Source: SG8-39 sp041558415
GTDB taxonomy: Bacteria; Pseudomonadota; Gammaproteobacteria; Burkholderiales; SG8-39
Length of the DNA: 64,000 nt
Assembly (NCBI GenBank): GCA_041558415.1
Contig: JBFFEY010000010.1
Location: forward strand, 15,366 to 79,365
Direction of reading: 5' to 3'
Below the pieces are notes generated by a model. The model was not told where the DNA came from, made no database searches, and was given only the letters and a program-made list of their open reading frames with translations. The translations under genes were made by a program, and so were the position numbers. Within the stretch, counting starts at the first letter, position 1. Each line of letters opens with the position of its first letter. Positions 8,308-17,064 of the stretch are shown here, piece by piece.

Positions 8308-9273
8308 TCAGGCGGTGTTCGACTCGAGGAACTTTTCGGCATCCAGTGCAGCCATGCAGCCGCTCGCCGCGCTGGTCACCGCCTGGCGGTAGACGTGATC
8401 CTGAACGTCGCCCGCGGCGAATACGCCCGGCAGACTGGTCGCAGTCGCATTCCCCTCGGTCCCCGATCGCGTCACGATGTAACCGTTCCTCATTTCGAGC
8501 TGGCCTTCGAAGAGCCCGGTGTTCGGCGTGTGCCCGATGGCGACGAATACGCCCTTCACGTCGAGTGTCCTGGCGGCGCCGTTCTTGACGTTCTTTACGC
8601 GCGCACCGGTGACCCCGCTCGCATCGCCGAGCACCTCGTCGAGCACGCTGTCGAGCTCGAGCCTGATCCTGCCTTCGTCGACGCGCCGCATGAGCTTGTC
8701 GATCATGATCTTCTCCGCACGGAAGCTGTCGCGCCGGTGGACCAGCGTAACCTGGCTGCAGATGTTCGCCAGGTAAAGCGCTTCCTCGACGGCGGTGTTG
8801 CCGCCACCGATGACGGCCACCGCCTGGCCTTTGTAGAAGAAGCCGTCGCAGGTCGCACAGGCTGACACGCCGCGCCCCATGAATTTTTCCTCCGAAGGCA
8901 GGCCGAGATATTTCGCCGACGCGCCCGTGGCCACGATCAGCGCGTCGCAGCTGTAGCTCGCCGCGTCACCCTCGAGTACGAAGGGGCGCGCCGCAAGGCG
9001 TGCGCGCTGGATGTGGTCGAAGATCACCTCGGTGTCGAACCGTTCGGCATGCTTCTGGAAGCGGGCCATGAGGTCAGGCCCTTGCACGCCATCGGCGTCG
9101 GCCGGCCAGTTGTCGACGTCCGTCGTGGTCATCAGTTGTCCGCCCTGCGCCAGACCGGTGATCACCACCGGCTTGAGATTCGCGCGCGCGGCATAGACCG
9201 CGGCGGTGTAGCCGGCCGGGCCCGAGCCCAGGATCAGAAGTCGCAGGTGACGTTGGGGCTTGGTGTCTGCCAT
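8308..9273 (-). CDS. trxB: thioredoxin-disulfide reductase
   Basis: 321 residues. A flavoprotein that uses NADPH to reduce thioredoxin. Seen: the FAD-binding GSGPAGYTAAVYAARANL, the redox-active ACATCDGFF (Cys-Ala-Thr-Cys), the NADPH-binding GGGNTAVEEAL, and the C-terminal GVFAAGDVQDHVYRQAV FAD segment. It is full length for the low-Mr bacterial class. It is transcribed away from ftsK, with the TpsB-Crp-FecR block between them. Confidence 0.95.
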   Translation of the reverse strand: MADTKPQRHLRLLILGSGPAGYTAAVYAARANLKPVVITGLAQGGQLMTTTDVDNWPADADGVQGPDLMARFQKHAERFDTEVIFDHIQRARLAARPFVLEGDAASYSCDALIVATGASAKYLGLPSEEKFMGRGVSACATCDGFFYKGQAVAVIGGGNTAVEEALYLANICSQVTLVHRRDSFRAEKIMIDKLMRRVDEGRIRLELDSVLDEVLGDASGVTGARVKNVKNGAARTLDVKGVFVAIGHTPNTGLFEGQLEMRNGYIVTRSGTEGNATATSLPGVFAAGDVQDHVYRQAVTSAASGCMAALDAEKFLESNTA

Positions 9274-9367
9274 GACGGGGGGAAGGGGGTTGGGGCGTGG
9301 GCGGGATTATACGGGCCTGCTCGTCCCGAATTCTCAAAGCGAGTTCTTAAAGTTCTTTCGTAACATC

Positions 9368-11089
9368 ATGATTTTTGGTATGGTTCCATTGGGGAAGATC
9401 GTGTCTATCATAGCCAGAATAAATTCCCAGGCCTCGCGTCGGGCGCTACCGACGCTGGCGCTTGCCCTGCTGGCCTTCTGTGCGGTTGCGCGGGCACAGA
9501 CCGCAGCGCCGGCGGCAGCGGAGACGCCCACCTTCGAGATCCGGCGCTTCCTGTTCGAGGGCACGACGCTCATCCCGCAGGCGGAGCTCGAACACCGCAC
9601 GCGCCCGTTTACCGGCGAGGCGCGCAGCTTCAGTGACGTGCAGCGCGCGCTCGAAGCGGTCGAGCGTGCGTACAGCGAGGCGGGCTATAACGCGGTGCAG
9701 GTGGTCCTGCCCGAGCAGGCGCTGGAGCGCGGCGAAGTGCGCTTCGAGATCGTCGAGGCGCGTGTCGCGCGGGTCGTGGTGGAAGGTAACAAGCATTTCG
9801 ACGAGGCGAACATCCGGGCCAGCGTGCCGTCGCTCGCGCCGGGCTCGGCGCCGAACATCGGCCGCATTGCGCGCAACCTGCGCGTGGCCAACGAGAATCC
9901 CGCGAAGAAGGCGACGGTCCTGCTGCGCAGCGGGGAGCGCGACGGTACGGTCGACGCCGTGGTGCGCGTCGAAGACGAGGACTGGCTCAAGTTCGCCGTG
10001 ACGCTCGACAGCACCGGTACCTCGGAAACCGGGCGCCTGCGCCTCGGCCTCGGCCTGCAGAATGCCAACTTCGGCTATCACGACCACGTTCTCTCGCTAC
10101 AGTACGTCGGCGCGCCGTACTCGAACGACCTGAACGCCTCGGGTCAGTCGGACAAGCTGTCGCCCGTCCCCTCGGACCGCGTGCTCATTCTCGGCGCCGG
10201 CTACCACGTTCCGCTCTATGCGCTCGGCGATGCCCTCGATTTCATCGCCGGCTACTCGAACGTCGACTCGGGCACCGTACAGAACCTGTTCAACATCGCG
10301 GGCGCGGGGACGATCTTCGCTGGGCGCTATACGCACAATCTCGACGCGATCGAAAGCTATGATCACCGCGTCGTGTTTGCCGCGGACTACCGCGCCTACG
10401 ACAACAGCGGGGTGCGGGTGGCAGGCAGCGCGGTGCAGCTAATTCCGGACATCACCGTGCACCCGCTGAGCGTAAGCTACGGCGGGCAGCTGCGGTTGAA
10501 GGACAGCGACACGCTATTCACCGTGGGCGTCGCGCAGAACCTCCCCGGCGGCAACGACGGGACGCAGGACGTCTTTTGCGCAACGCGCAGCGACGGCCGC
10601 GGCAACTGTGCGCCGGCGCGCTACACGCTGTGGCAGGTCGGGTTCAGCCACAGCCACGCGCTGCCCGGGGACTGGCAGGGGCGCCTCGCGGTGAACGGGC
10701 AATGGACCCGCGATATGCTGATTCCGGGCGAACAGTTCGGTCTCGGCGGCATGGATTCCGTGCGCGGCTTCTTCGAGCGTGAGATTGCGAACGACAAGGG
10801 CTACCGCGGCACGGGAGAGCTGTACTCGCCCGACATCGGCGCCGGGCTCGGCGCGACGGGCCTGCGCCTGCGCGGACTGGCCTTCGCCGACTGGGGCGCG
10901 GTGCGGCGCAACAATCCGGCACCCGGCGAGCCGCGCGGTGAGTCGATCACCAGCACGGGTCTCGGCCTGCGTCTCGCCTACCAGCGTGCCGTGACGTTCC
11001 GTGCAGACTGGGGTTACGTGCTGAATGCGGGCGGGCAGCAGGGCGAGGGCGATCAGATGCTGCACTTCCGTTTTTCCTACATTTTCTGA
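9368..11089 (+). CDS. two-partner secretion outer-membrane transporter (TpsB/ShlB/FhaC family)
   Basis: About 573 residues. A signal peptide ends near AVARAQ. It is followed by a POTRA_2-type domain (EIRRFLFEGTTLIPQAELE), a second POTRA, and a 16-strand barrel with the VRGF-type L6 motif (GGMDSVRGFFE) and a terminal Phe for BAM insertion. TpsB proteins export one large TpsA exoprotein, but no TpsA gene is in the window. The start is uncertain: ATG 9368, ATG 9380, or GTG 9401, which has a good purine-rich stretch before it. The first 100 bases are notably AT-rich compared with their surroundings. Confidence 0.85.
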   Translation: MIFGMVPLGKIVSIIARINSQASRRALPTLALALLAFCAVARAQTAAPAAAETPTFEIRRFLFEGTTLIPQAELEHRTRPFTGEARSFSDVQRALEAVERAYSEAGYNAVQVVLPEQALERGEVRFEIVEARVARVVVEGNKHFDEANIRASVPSLAPGSAPNIGRIARNLRVANENPAKKATVLLRSGERDGTVDAVVRVEDEDWLKFAVTLDSTGTSETGRLRLGLGLQNANFGYHDHVLSLQYVGAPYSNDLNASGQSDKLSPVPSDRVLILGAGYHVPLYALGDALDFIAGYSNVDSGTVQNLFNIAGAGTIFAGRYTHNLDAIESYDHRVVFAADYRAYDNSGVRVAGSAVQLIPDITVHPLSVSYGGQLRLKDSDTLFTVGVAQNLPGGNDGTQDVFCATRSDGRGNCAPARYTLWQVGFSHSHALPGDWQGRLAVNGQWTRDMLIPGEQFGLGGMDSVRGFFEREIANDKGYRGTGELYSPDIGAGLGATGLRLRGLAFADWGAVRRNNPAPGEPRGESITSTGLGLRLAYQRAVTFRADWGYVLNAGGQQGEGDQMLHFRFSYIF

Positions 11090-11181
11090 GGGCGGCGGGA
11101 TGCCGGGCTGCTTTGTTAAGATAGCCGGTGGCCGCTGGACAAGAACCAGACCTTTGAAGGGCAGACAGCGTGGAGAACGCC

Positions 11182-11862
11182 ATGACCGGTACGACGATGA
11201 CGACAGTCTCGACAGCAGTGCTTCGGGCAGTGCCCCTGTTCGCGAGCTTCACCGATGAGCAGCTGCGTGCCATCGGCGCGGTGGTCAAGCGCCGCAGTGC
11301 GCCGCGCAATACCACCATCATGGCGGCCGGCGATCCCACCGACTCGCTGTACATCGTGCTCTCCGGCCGGCTGAAGGTCATGATGAGCGACGCCGACGGC
11401 CGTGAGGTCATCCTCACGATCATCGGCCCGGGTGAGTTCTTCGGCGAGATGGGCTTGATCGACGACAGCCCGCGTTCGGCGAGCGTGGTGGCCATCGAAC
11501 CCTGCGAGCTGCTGTCGATCACGAAGCGCGACTTCAAGCAGTCCATGGAACAGAATTTCGATCTGGCCATGACTGTCATGCGCGGCCTGGTCAGGCGGCT
11601 GCGGGAGGCGGATCGCAAGATCGGCAGCCTCGCGCTGCTCGACGTTTTCGGCCGTGTCGCCCACCTGCTCATCGACATGGCGGAAAACGTCGACGGTCAG
11701 CGCGTCGTGACCCGCCGCATTCCCAAGCAGGACATCGCCAAGATGATCGGCGCATCGCGCGAGATGGTGAGCCGCGTCATGAAGGATCTGCAGGAAGGCG
11801 GTTTCATCGAGGTGAGAGGCACCAAGATCGTGATCCACGACGAAGTGGTGCTTCCGGATTGA
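11182..11862 (+). CDS. Crp/Fnr-family transcriptional regulator
   Basis: 226 residues. The N-terminal cyclic-nucleotide-binding jelly roll has the phosphate-binding cassette GEFFGEMGLIDDSPRSASV with the Gly-Glu and Arg-Ser that suit a cAMP-type ligand. The C-terminal winged helix holds the recognition helix IAKMIGASREMVSRVMKDL. No N-terminal cysteine cluster is seen, so it is not an Fnr oxygen sensor. A GTG four codons upstream (11170) is an alternative start. It sits between the TpsB gene and the FecR-domain gene and may control them. Global CRP/Vfr-like function is also possible. Confidence 0.87.
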   Translation: MTGTTMTTVSTAVLRAVPLFASFTDEQLRAIGAVVKRRSAPRNTTIMAAGDPTDSLYIVLSGRLKVMMSDADGREVILTIIGPGEFFGEMGLIDDSPRSASVVAIEPCELLSITKRDFKQSMEQNFDLAMTVMRGLVRRLREADRKIGSLALLDVFGRVAHLLIDMAENVDGQRVVTRRIPKQDIAKMIGASREMVSRVMKDLQEGGFIEVRGTKIVIHDEVVLPD

Positions 11863-11953
11863 CGTCAGAATTTGTCAGGCCGTGGCGCGCTGCGCGCGTG
11901 TTCGTGAATTAGTTCCTCCTTTTTGCGCAGCTGCCGCGCGCAGGCTTGGAAGC

Positions 11954-12718
11954 ATGCCTCAGTCCGTCTCGCTGCCGCAGCCGCATCGTGCGCCGCGGCG
12001 CGCGTTGTCGTTGTTTCTCGCATGGCTGCTCTGTGCCGTCGCGCTCGCTGCGACACCCGCGCAGGCGGCTGGCGACGCGGGCACCATCGAGCAGCTTTCC
12101 GGCACGCTTTCGGTGAAGGACGCGCAGGGCAAGATTCGCATCCTGTCGCGAAAGTCGGTCATTCGCCCGGGCGACACCGTCAACACGGAGCGCGACAGCT
12201 ACGCGCAGATCAAGTTCTCGGATGGGGGGCGCGTCACGCTCAAGCCGAACACTACCGTGCGTCTTGACCAGTACCGCTTCGCGAAGGAAAAGCCGCAGGA
12301 AGATTCGTTTATCTACAGCCTGCTGCGTGGAGGCCTGCGGGCCGTGACCGGACTGCTCGGGCGGCGCAGCAAGGATGCCTACGAGCTGAAGACGGCGACC
12401 GCCACCGTCGGCATACGCGGAACGACGTTCTCGGCAGACGACTGCGCCACCGAGCGGACCTCGCCCGATTGCGCGCGCCTCGCGCCCGCCGTCTACGTCG
12501 GCGTCACGGACGGCGAGATCGTGGTCCGCAACGCGCAGGGCGAGCTTGGCATTGCCGCCGGTCGGTTCGGCCTCATCGAGCGCGACAAGCGACCGCTGTT
12601 CCTGTCCACCGACCCGGGCCTGCATTTCACGCCGCCGGCGAGCTTCATCGCCTCCCTGGCCGGCGGCAGCACACTGAATGCGGGCCGGGCGATGGAATGC
12701 GTCGTCGGCCAGCGCTGA
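11954..12718 (+). CDS. FecR-domain periplasmic protein
   Basis: 254 residues from ATG 11954, chosen because a clean signal peptide follows (LSLFLAWLLCAVALAATPAQA). The mature protein carries a FecR domain: GTIEQLSGTLSVKDAQGK, GDTVNTERDSYAQIKFSDGG, and the signature ATATVGIRGTTF near residue 150. This family includes the FecR anti-sigma regulators, but there is no N-terminal cytoplasmic anti-sigma segment or TM anchor here, so it is more likely an exported beta-sandwich protein of unknown binding role. Similar proteins accompany TpsB transporters and adenylate-cyclase loci elsewhere. Confidence 0.8.
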   Translation: MPQSVSLPQPHRAPRRALSLFLAWLLCAVALAATPAQAAGDAGTIEQLSGTLSVKDAQGKIRILSRKSVIRPGDTVNTERDSYAQIKFSDGGRVTLKPNTTVRLDQYRFAKEKPQEDSFIYSLLRGGLRAVTGLLGRRSKDAYELKTATATVGIRGTTFSADDCATERTSPDCARLAPAVYVGVTDGEIVVRNAQGELGIAAGRFGLIERDKRPLFLSTDPGLHFTPPASFIASLAGGSTLNAGRAMECVVGQR

Positions 12719-12856
12719 GCCGTCGGCAGCGCAGGCCGTCCCACCCGTCGTAAGCCCCCGAGTGCTGTGCGCGGTCATGCGCGTCGCATGACCGCGCCGT
12801 GGCCGGCGTTGCGCCGCGACGGGTACGATACAATCGTCGTTTCCGGACCCATCGCG

Positions 12857-15127
12857 ATGGCGGCTGCACAGAAATCCGGCACCTCTCCCTTGCCGGCCAG
12901 ACTTGCGGGTCTGCTACGCGAAGCGCGCTGGCTGCTGGTCGCGGTCGCGGCGGTTTACCTGTTCCTCATCCTCGCGACGTTTCACCAGTCGGATCCCGGC
13001 TGGTCCCATAGCGCGACCGGCGCCATCGCGCAAAACGCGGGCGGCCGCGTCGGTGCGTGGCTGGCCGACTTGCTGCTCTACCTGTTCGGCCTGTCCGCCT
13101 ATTGGTGGGTCGGGTTCTGTCTCGCGATCGTCGTCTCCGGCTATCGCCGCTTGCACGGCGCGCCGGTACCCGACCATCGCTCGCTCGGCGTGATGCTGGC
13201 GGGCTTCGGGCTGCTGCTGCTCGCGAGCGCGGGGCTCGAGGCAATCCGCTTGCATTCACTGCAGGCCGAGCTGCCGCTCTCACCCGGCGGACTGGTCGGC
13301 GACGCAGTCGGCGCGATCGCCGCGGGGACGCTGGGCTTCACCGGCGCCACGCTGGCGCTGGTGGCGCTGGTGGCGATCGGCATCAGCCTGTTCAGCGGAA
13401 TGTCCTGGATCAAGGTCGCCGAATTCACGGGCTTCGTGCTCGAGTCGGCCTACGCGTCCGCCAAGTCCGCCTGGGAACGCAGGCAGGATCGCAAGCAGGG
13501 GGCGCTGGCGCGCGAGGAGCGCGAGGTCGTCGTCGAGAGCGGCCGCAAGCGCGAGGAAGACCATCCGCCGTTGCGCATCGAGCCGCAACTGGTCGAGATC
13601 AAGAAGTCGGACCGCGTGCAGAAGGAGCGTCAGGTACCGCTGTTCGACGACCTGCCGGACACGCCGCTGCCGCCGATCAAGCTGCTCGACGAAGTTCGGC
13701 ACGACGATGAGCAGGTCACCGCCGACACGCTGGAGTTCACGTCACGCCTCATCGAAAAGAAGCTTGCCGATTTCGGCGTCACGGTGAAGGTGCTCGCGGC
13801 CTACCCCGGGCCGGTGATCACGCGCTACGAGATCGAGCCTGCAGTCGGCGTGAAGGGCAGCCAGATCGTCAATCTGATCAAGGACCTCGCGCGCGCATTG
13901 TCCGTGGTGTCGATTCGAGTGGTGGAGACCATCCCGGGCAAGTCCTGCATGGGGCTGGAGATCCCAAATCCGCATCGGCAGGCCGTGCGCCTGTCCGAGA
14001 TCCTCGGCTCGGAGGCCTACCACGCGCTGCACGCGCCGCTCGCCCTCGCCCTGGGCAAGGACATCGCCGGCAACCCGGTGGTCGTCGATCTCGCCAAGAT
14101 GCCGCATCTGCTGGTCGCGGGCACGACCGGTTCCGGCAAGTCGGTCGCGATCAACGCGATGATCCTTTCGCTGCTCTACAAGTCTGAGCCGCGCCAGGTG
14201 CGCCTTATCCTGGTCGACCCGAAGATGCTCGAGTTGTCGGTCTACCAGGACATCCCGCACCTGCTGGCACCGGTGGTGACCGACATGAAGCAGGCGGCGA
14301 ACGCGCTCAACTGGTGCGTCGCGGAAATGGAGCGGCGTTACAAGCTGATGTCCTGGCTCGGGGTTCGCAATCTCTCGGGCTTCAATCACAAGGTCACGGA
14401 CGCGGAAAAGCACGGCCGGCCACTCGAGGATCCGCTGACCATCGACTCGGGCGAGCCGCAGACGCTCAAGGCGCTGCCCTACATCGTCGTCGTGATCGAC
14501 GAGCTGGCCGACCTGATGATGGTGGTCGGCAAAAAAGTCGAGGAGCTGATTGCCCGCCTGGCGCAGAAGGCGCGCGCGGCGGGGATCCACCTCGTGCTTG
14601 CCACGCAGCGTCCCTCGGTCGACGTGATCACCGGGCTGATCAAGGCGAACATCCCGACGCGCATCGCGTTTCAGGTCTCCTCGCGTGTCGATTCGCGCAC
14701 GATTCTCGACCAGAGCGGCGCCGAGGCGCTGCTCGGCGCCGGCGACATGCTGTACATGCCGCCGGGCACCGGGCTGCCGCAACGTGTGCACGGCGCTTTC
14801 GTGGCGGATCACGAGGTGCACAACGTGGTCGAGCATCTCAAGCGGCTTGCGGCCCCCGAGTACATCCAGGAGGTCATCGAGCCGGGGCCGGCCGAGGGCC
14901 CGGGCGCAGCGGGCGAGAGCGGTGGCGAGAAGGACCCGTTGTACGACCAGGCGGTCGAAATCGTCCTGCGCACGCGCCGGCCGTCGATCTCCCTCGTGCA
15001 GCGTCATCTGCGCATCGGCTACAACCGCGCGGCGCGCCTGATCGAGGACATGGAGCGCGCCGGCCTCGTTTCTTCGATGCAGTCGAACGGCAATCGCGAG
15101 GTGCTGGTTCCCGCGACGCAGGAGTAG
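12857..15127 (+). CDS. ftsK: DNA translocase FtsK
   Basis: 756 residues. Four N-terminal membrane helices lie within about residues 20-200, followed by a short charged linker. The motor carries the Walker A GTTGSGKS and Walker B IVVVIDELADLMMV. A C-terminal gamma winged-helix domain (near DQAVEIVLRTRRPSISLVQ) reads KOPS sites. It is on the short side for FtsK, since the linker is brief. It pumps chromosome ends to dif at the septum. ATG 12857 was chosen because residues before it do not resemble the family. A TACAAT hexamer at 12829-12834 may be its -10 element. Confidence 0.95.
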   Translation: MAAAQKSGTSPLPARLAGLLREARWLLVAVAAVYLFLILATFHQSDPGWSHSATGAIAQNAGGRVGAWLADLLLYLFGLSAYWWVGFCLAIVVSGYRRLHGAPVPDHRSLGVMLAGFGLLLLASAGLEAIRLHSLQAELPLSPGGLVGDAVGAIAAGTLGFTGATLALVALVAIGISLFSGMSWIKVAEFTGFVLESAYASAKSAWERRQDRKQGALAREEREVVVESGRKREEDHPPLRIEPQLVEIKKSDRVQKERQVPLFDDLPDTPLPPIKLLDEVRHDDEQVTADTLEFTSRLIEKKLADFGVTVKVLAAYPGPVITRYEIEPAVGVKGSQIVNLIKDLARALSVVSIRVVETIPGKSCMGLEIPNPHRQAVRLSEILGSEAYHALHAPLALALGKDIAGNPVVVDLAKMPHLLVAGTTGSGKSVAINAMILSLLYKSEPRQVRLILVDPKMLELSVYQDIPHLLAPVVTDMKQAANALNWCVAEMERRYKLMSWLGVRNLSGFNHKVTDAEKHGRPLEDPLTIDSGEPQTLKALPYIVVVIDELADLMMVVGKKVEELIARLAQKARAAGIHLVLATQRPSVDVITGLIKANIPTRIAFQVSSRVDSRTILDQSGAEALLGAGDMLYMPPGTGLPQRVHGAFVADHEVHNVVEHLKRLAAPEYIQEVIEPGPAEGPGAAGESGGEKDPLYDQAVEIVLRTRRPSISLVQRHLRIGYNRAARLIEDMERAGLVSSMQSNGNREVLVPATQE

Positions 15128-15131
15128 GCGG

Positions 15132-15746
15132 ATGCCGCGCGTCGCGCTCGTCGTGCTGGCGCTGTGCATCGCTCTGCCGGCGCAGGCGTCCAGCCTCGAG
15201 CGCTTCAAGGACTACGTGCGCACGACGCTGTCGGCGCGCGCCGACTTCGAGCAGAAGGTATTCGACGGGCGCCGGCAGCTGGTGCAGTCGGCGACCGGGC
15301 GGTTCGCGTTCGAGCGGCCCGGGCGCTTTCGCTGGACCTACGTGACGCCGACCCGCCAACTGATCGTCGGCGACGGCGAGCGAGTGTGGATCTACGACGA
15401 GGACCTGGCGCAGGTTACGGTGCGTCGCCTCGCGCGAGCGTTGGGCTCGACGCCTGCAGCCCTGCTCGCGGGAAGCGCCGATGTGGCGCAGGCCTTCGAG
15501 TTCACCGAGCTCGGCGCGCGCGAGGGCCTCGAGTGGCTCGAGGCGAGACCGCGCGAGGCCGAGGCTGGCTTTGCACGCATCCGTCTGGGCCTGAGCGCGG
15601 TGGGCGTCGAGGCGATGGAGCTGCTCGACCACTTCGGGCAGACCACGCAACTGCGATTTTCGAACGTCGAGCGCAATCCCGCGCTCGACCCGGCGCGCTT
15701 CCGCTTCGCGCCGCCGCCGGGCACCGACGTGCTCGGCGAGCCCTGA
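15132..15746 (+). CDS. lolA: outer-membrane lipoprotein carrier protein LolA
   Basis: 204 residues with a signal peptide (VALVVLALCIALPAQA). LolA ferries lipoproteins from LolCDE across the periplasm to LolB. Seen: the mature start SSLERFKDYVRTT, ADFEQKVFD, GRFAFERPGRFRWTY and LIVGDGERVWIYDEDLAQVTV, all standard LolA strands. It follows ftsK by 4 bases and precedes rarA by 1 base, forming the conserved ftsK-lolA-rarA-serS operon. Confidence 0.93.
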   Translation: MPRVALVVLALCIALPAQASSLERFKDYVRTTLSARADFEQKVFDGRRQLVQSATGRFAFERPGRFRWTYVTPTRQLIVGDGERVWIYDEDLAQVTVRRLARALGSTPAALLAGSADVAQAFEFTELGAREGLEWLEARPREAEAGFARIRLGLSAVGVEAMELLDHFGQTTQLRFSNVERNPALDPARFRFAPPPGTDVLGEP

Positions 15747-15747
15747 G

Positions 15748-17064
15748 ATGAACGATCTGTTCGAGGCGCCGCAGCCGGACGCGCCGCTCGCAGAGCGCCT
15801 GCGCCCGCACGCGCTCGACGACATGATCGGCCAGCAGCACCTGCTCGGGTCGGGAAAGCCGCTGCGCCTCGCCTTCGAATCCGGCCGGCCGCACTCCATG
15901 ATCCTGTGGGGACCGCCGGGCGTCGGCAAGACGACGCTGGCACGCCTCATGGCAAAGGCATTCGACGCCGAGTTTATCGCGCTGTCGGCGGTGTTTTCCG
16001 GCGTCAAGGACATTCGTGAAGCGGTGCAGGCGGCGGAGGCCGAGCTGGCGCGCAGCGGGCGCCACACCATCCTCTTCGTCGACGAGGTGCACCGATTCAA
16101 CAAGGCGCAGCAGGATGCGTTTCTGCCCTATGTCGAACGCGGACTGATCACCTTTGTCGGGGCGACCACCGAGAACCCGTCGTTCGAGGTGAACAGCGCA
16201 CTGCTGTCGCGCGCGACGGTTTACGTGCTCGAGCCGCTGTCCACAGGCGAGCTCGCCGCGCTGTTCGCGCGCGCCGCACCACGGGCCGCCCCGGGCGTCG
16301 ATTTCGATGCCGCGGCGCGCGAGCGGCTGATCGGATTCGCGGATGGCGACGCGCGGCGCCTGCTCAATGCGCTCGAGATCATGGCGACGGCGGCATCTGC
16401 GGCAAGCGCGACGCAGCTGGACGGTGCGTTCGTCGAGCGCACGCTGGCCAAGAACCTGCGCCGCTTCGACAAGGCGGGTGAGGTCTTCTATGACCAGATC
16501 TCGGCGTTGCACAAATCGGTGCGCGGCTCCGACCCGGATGCCGCGCTGTACTGGATGGTGCGCATGCTTGACGGCGGCGCCGATCCGCGCTACCTCGGGC
16601 GTCGCATCGTGCGCATGGCGAGCGAGGACATCGGGCTGGCCGATCCGCGCGCCCTGGGGCTCGCGCTGGACGCCTGTGAGGCCTACGAGCGGCTCGGCAC
16701 GCCGGAGGGCGAACTGGCCCTGGCGCAGGCGGTGCTGTATCTGGCCTGCGCGCCGAAATCGAACGCGGCGTACACCGCCTATAATGCGGCCCGCGCCTTC
16801 GTCGCTGAAGACAGCACACGCCCGGTGCCGATGCATCTGCGTAATGCACCGACGCGGCTGATGAAGGACCTCGGCTACGGCAAAGCGTATCGCTACGCGC
16901 ACGACGAGGCCGGGGCTTACGCGGCGGGAGAGCGCTATCTGCCGGACGGCATGACGGCGCCGAACTGGTACCGGCCGACGGAGCGGGGGCTGGAGGCGCG
17001 TATCCAGGAAAAGCTGGAAGAGCTGCGCCGGCGGGATGCGGAGGCGCGCAAGAAATCACGATGA
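15748..17064 (+). CDS. rarA: replication-associated recombination protein A (AAA+ ATPase)
   Basis: 438 residues. An AAA+ ATPase that acts at stalled replication forks. Seen: LAERLRPHALDDMIGQQHLL, Walker A GPPGVGKTT, Walker B ILFVDEVHRFNKAQQDAFLP and sensor 1 GATTENPSFEVN. The C-terminal tetramerisation region includes RGSDPDAALYWMVRML and the late motif KDLGYGKAYRYAHD. It overlaps the serS start by 4 bases. Confidence 0.94.
   Translation: MNDLFEAPQPDAPLAERLRPHALDDMIGQQHLLGSGKPLRLAFESGRPHSMILWGPPGVGKTTLARLMAKAFDAEFIALSAVFSGVKDIREAVQAAEAELARSGRHTILFVDEVHRFNKAQQDAFLPYVERGLITFVGATTENPSFEVNSALLSRATVYVLEPLSTGELAALFARAAPRAAPGVDFDAAARERLIGFADGDARRLLNALEIMATAASAASATQLDGAFVERTLAKNLRRFDKAGEVFYDQISALHKSVRGSDPDAALYWMVRMLDGGADPRYLGRRIVRMASEDIGLADPRALGLALDACEAYERLGTPEGELALAQAVLYLACAPKSNAAYTAYNAARAFVAEDSTRPVPMHLRNAPTRLMKDLGYGKAYRYAHDEAGAYAAGERYLPDGMTAPNWYRPTERGLEARIQEKLEELRRRDAEARKKSR

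Noticed and set aside
11890..11940. Rho-independent terminator between the Crp and FecR genes
   Set aside because: A GCGCG/CGCGC hairpin is present, but the T-run lies about 20 bases further on, too far to act with it.
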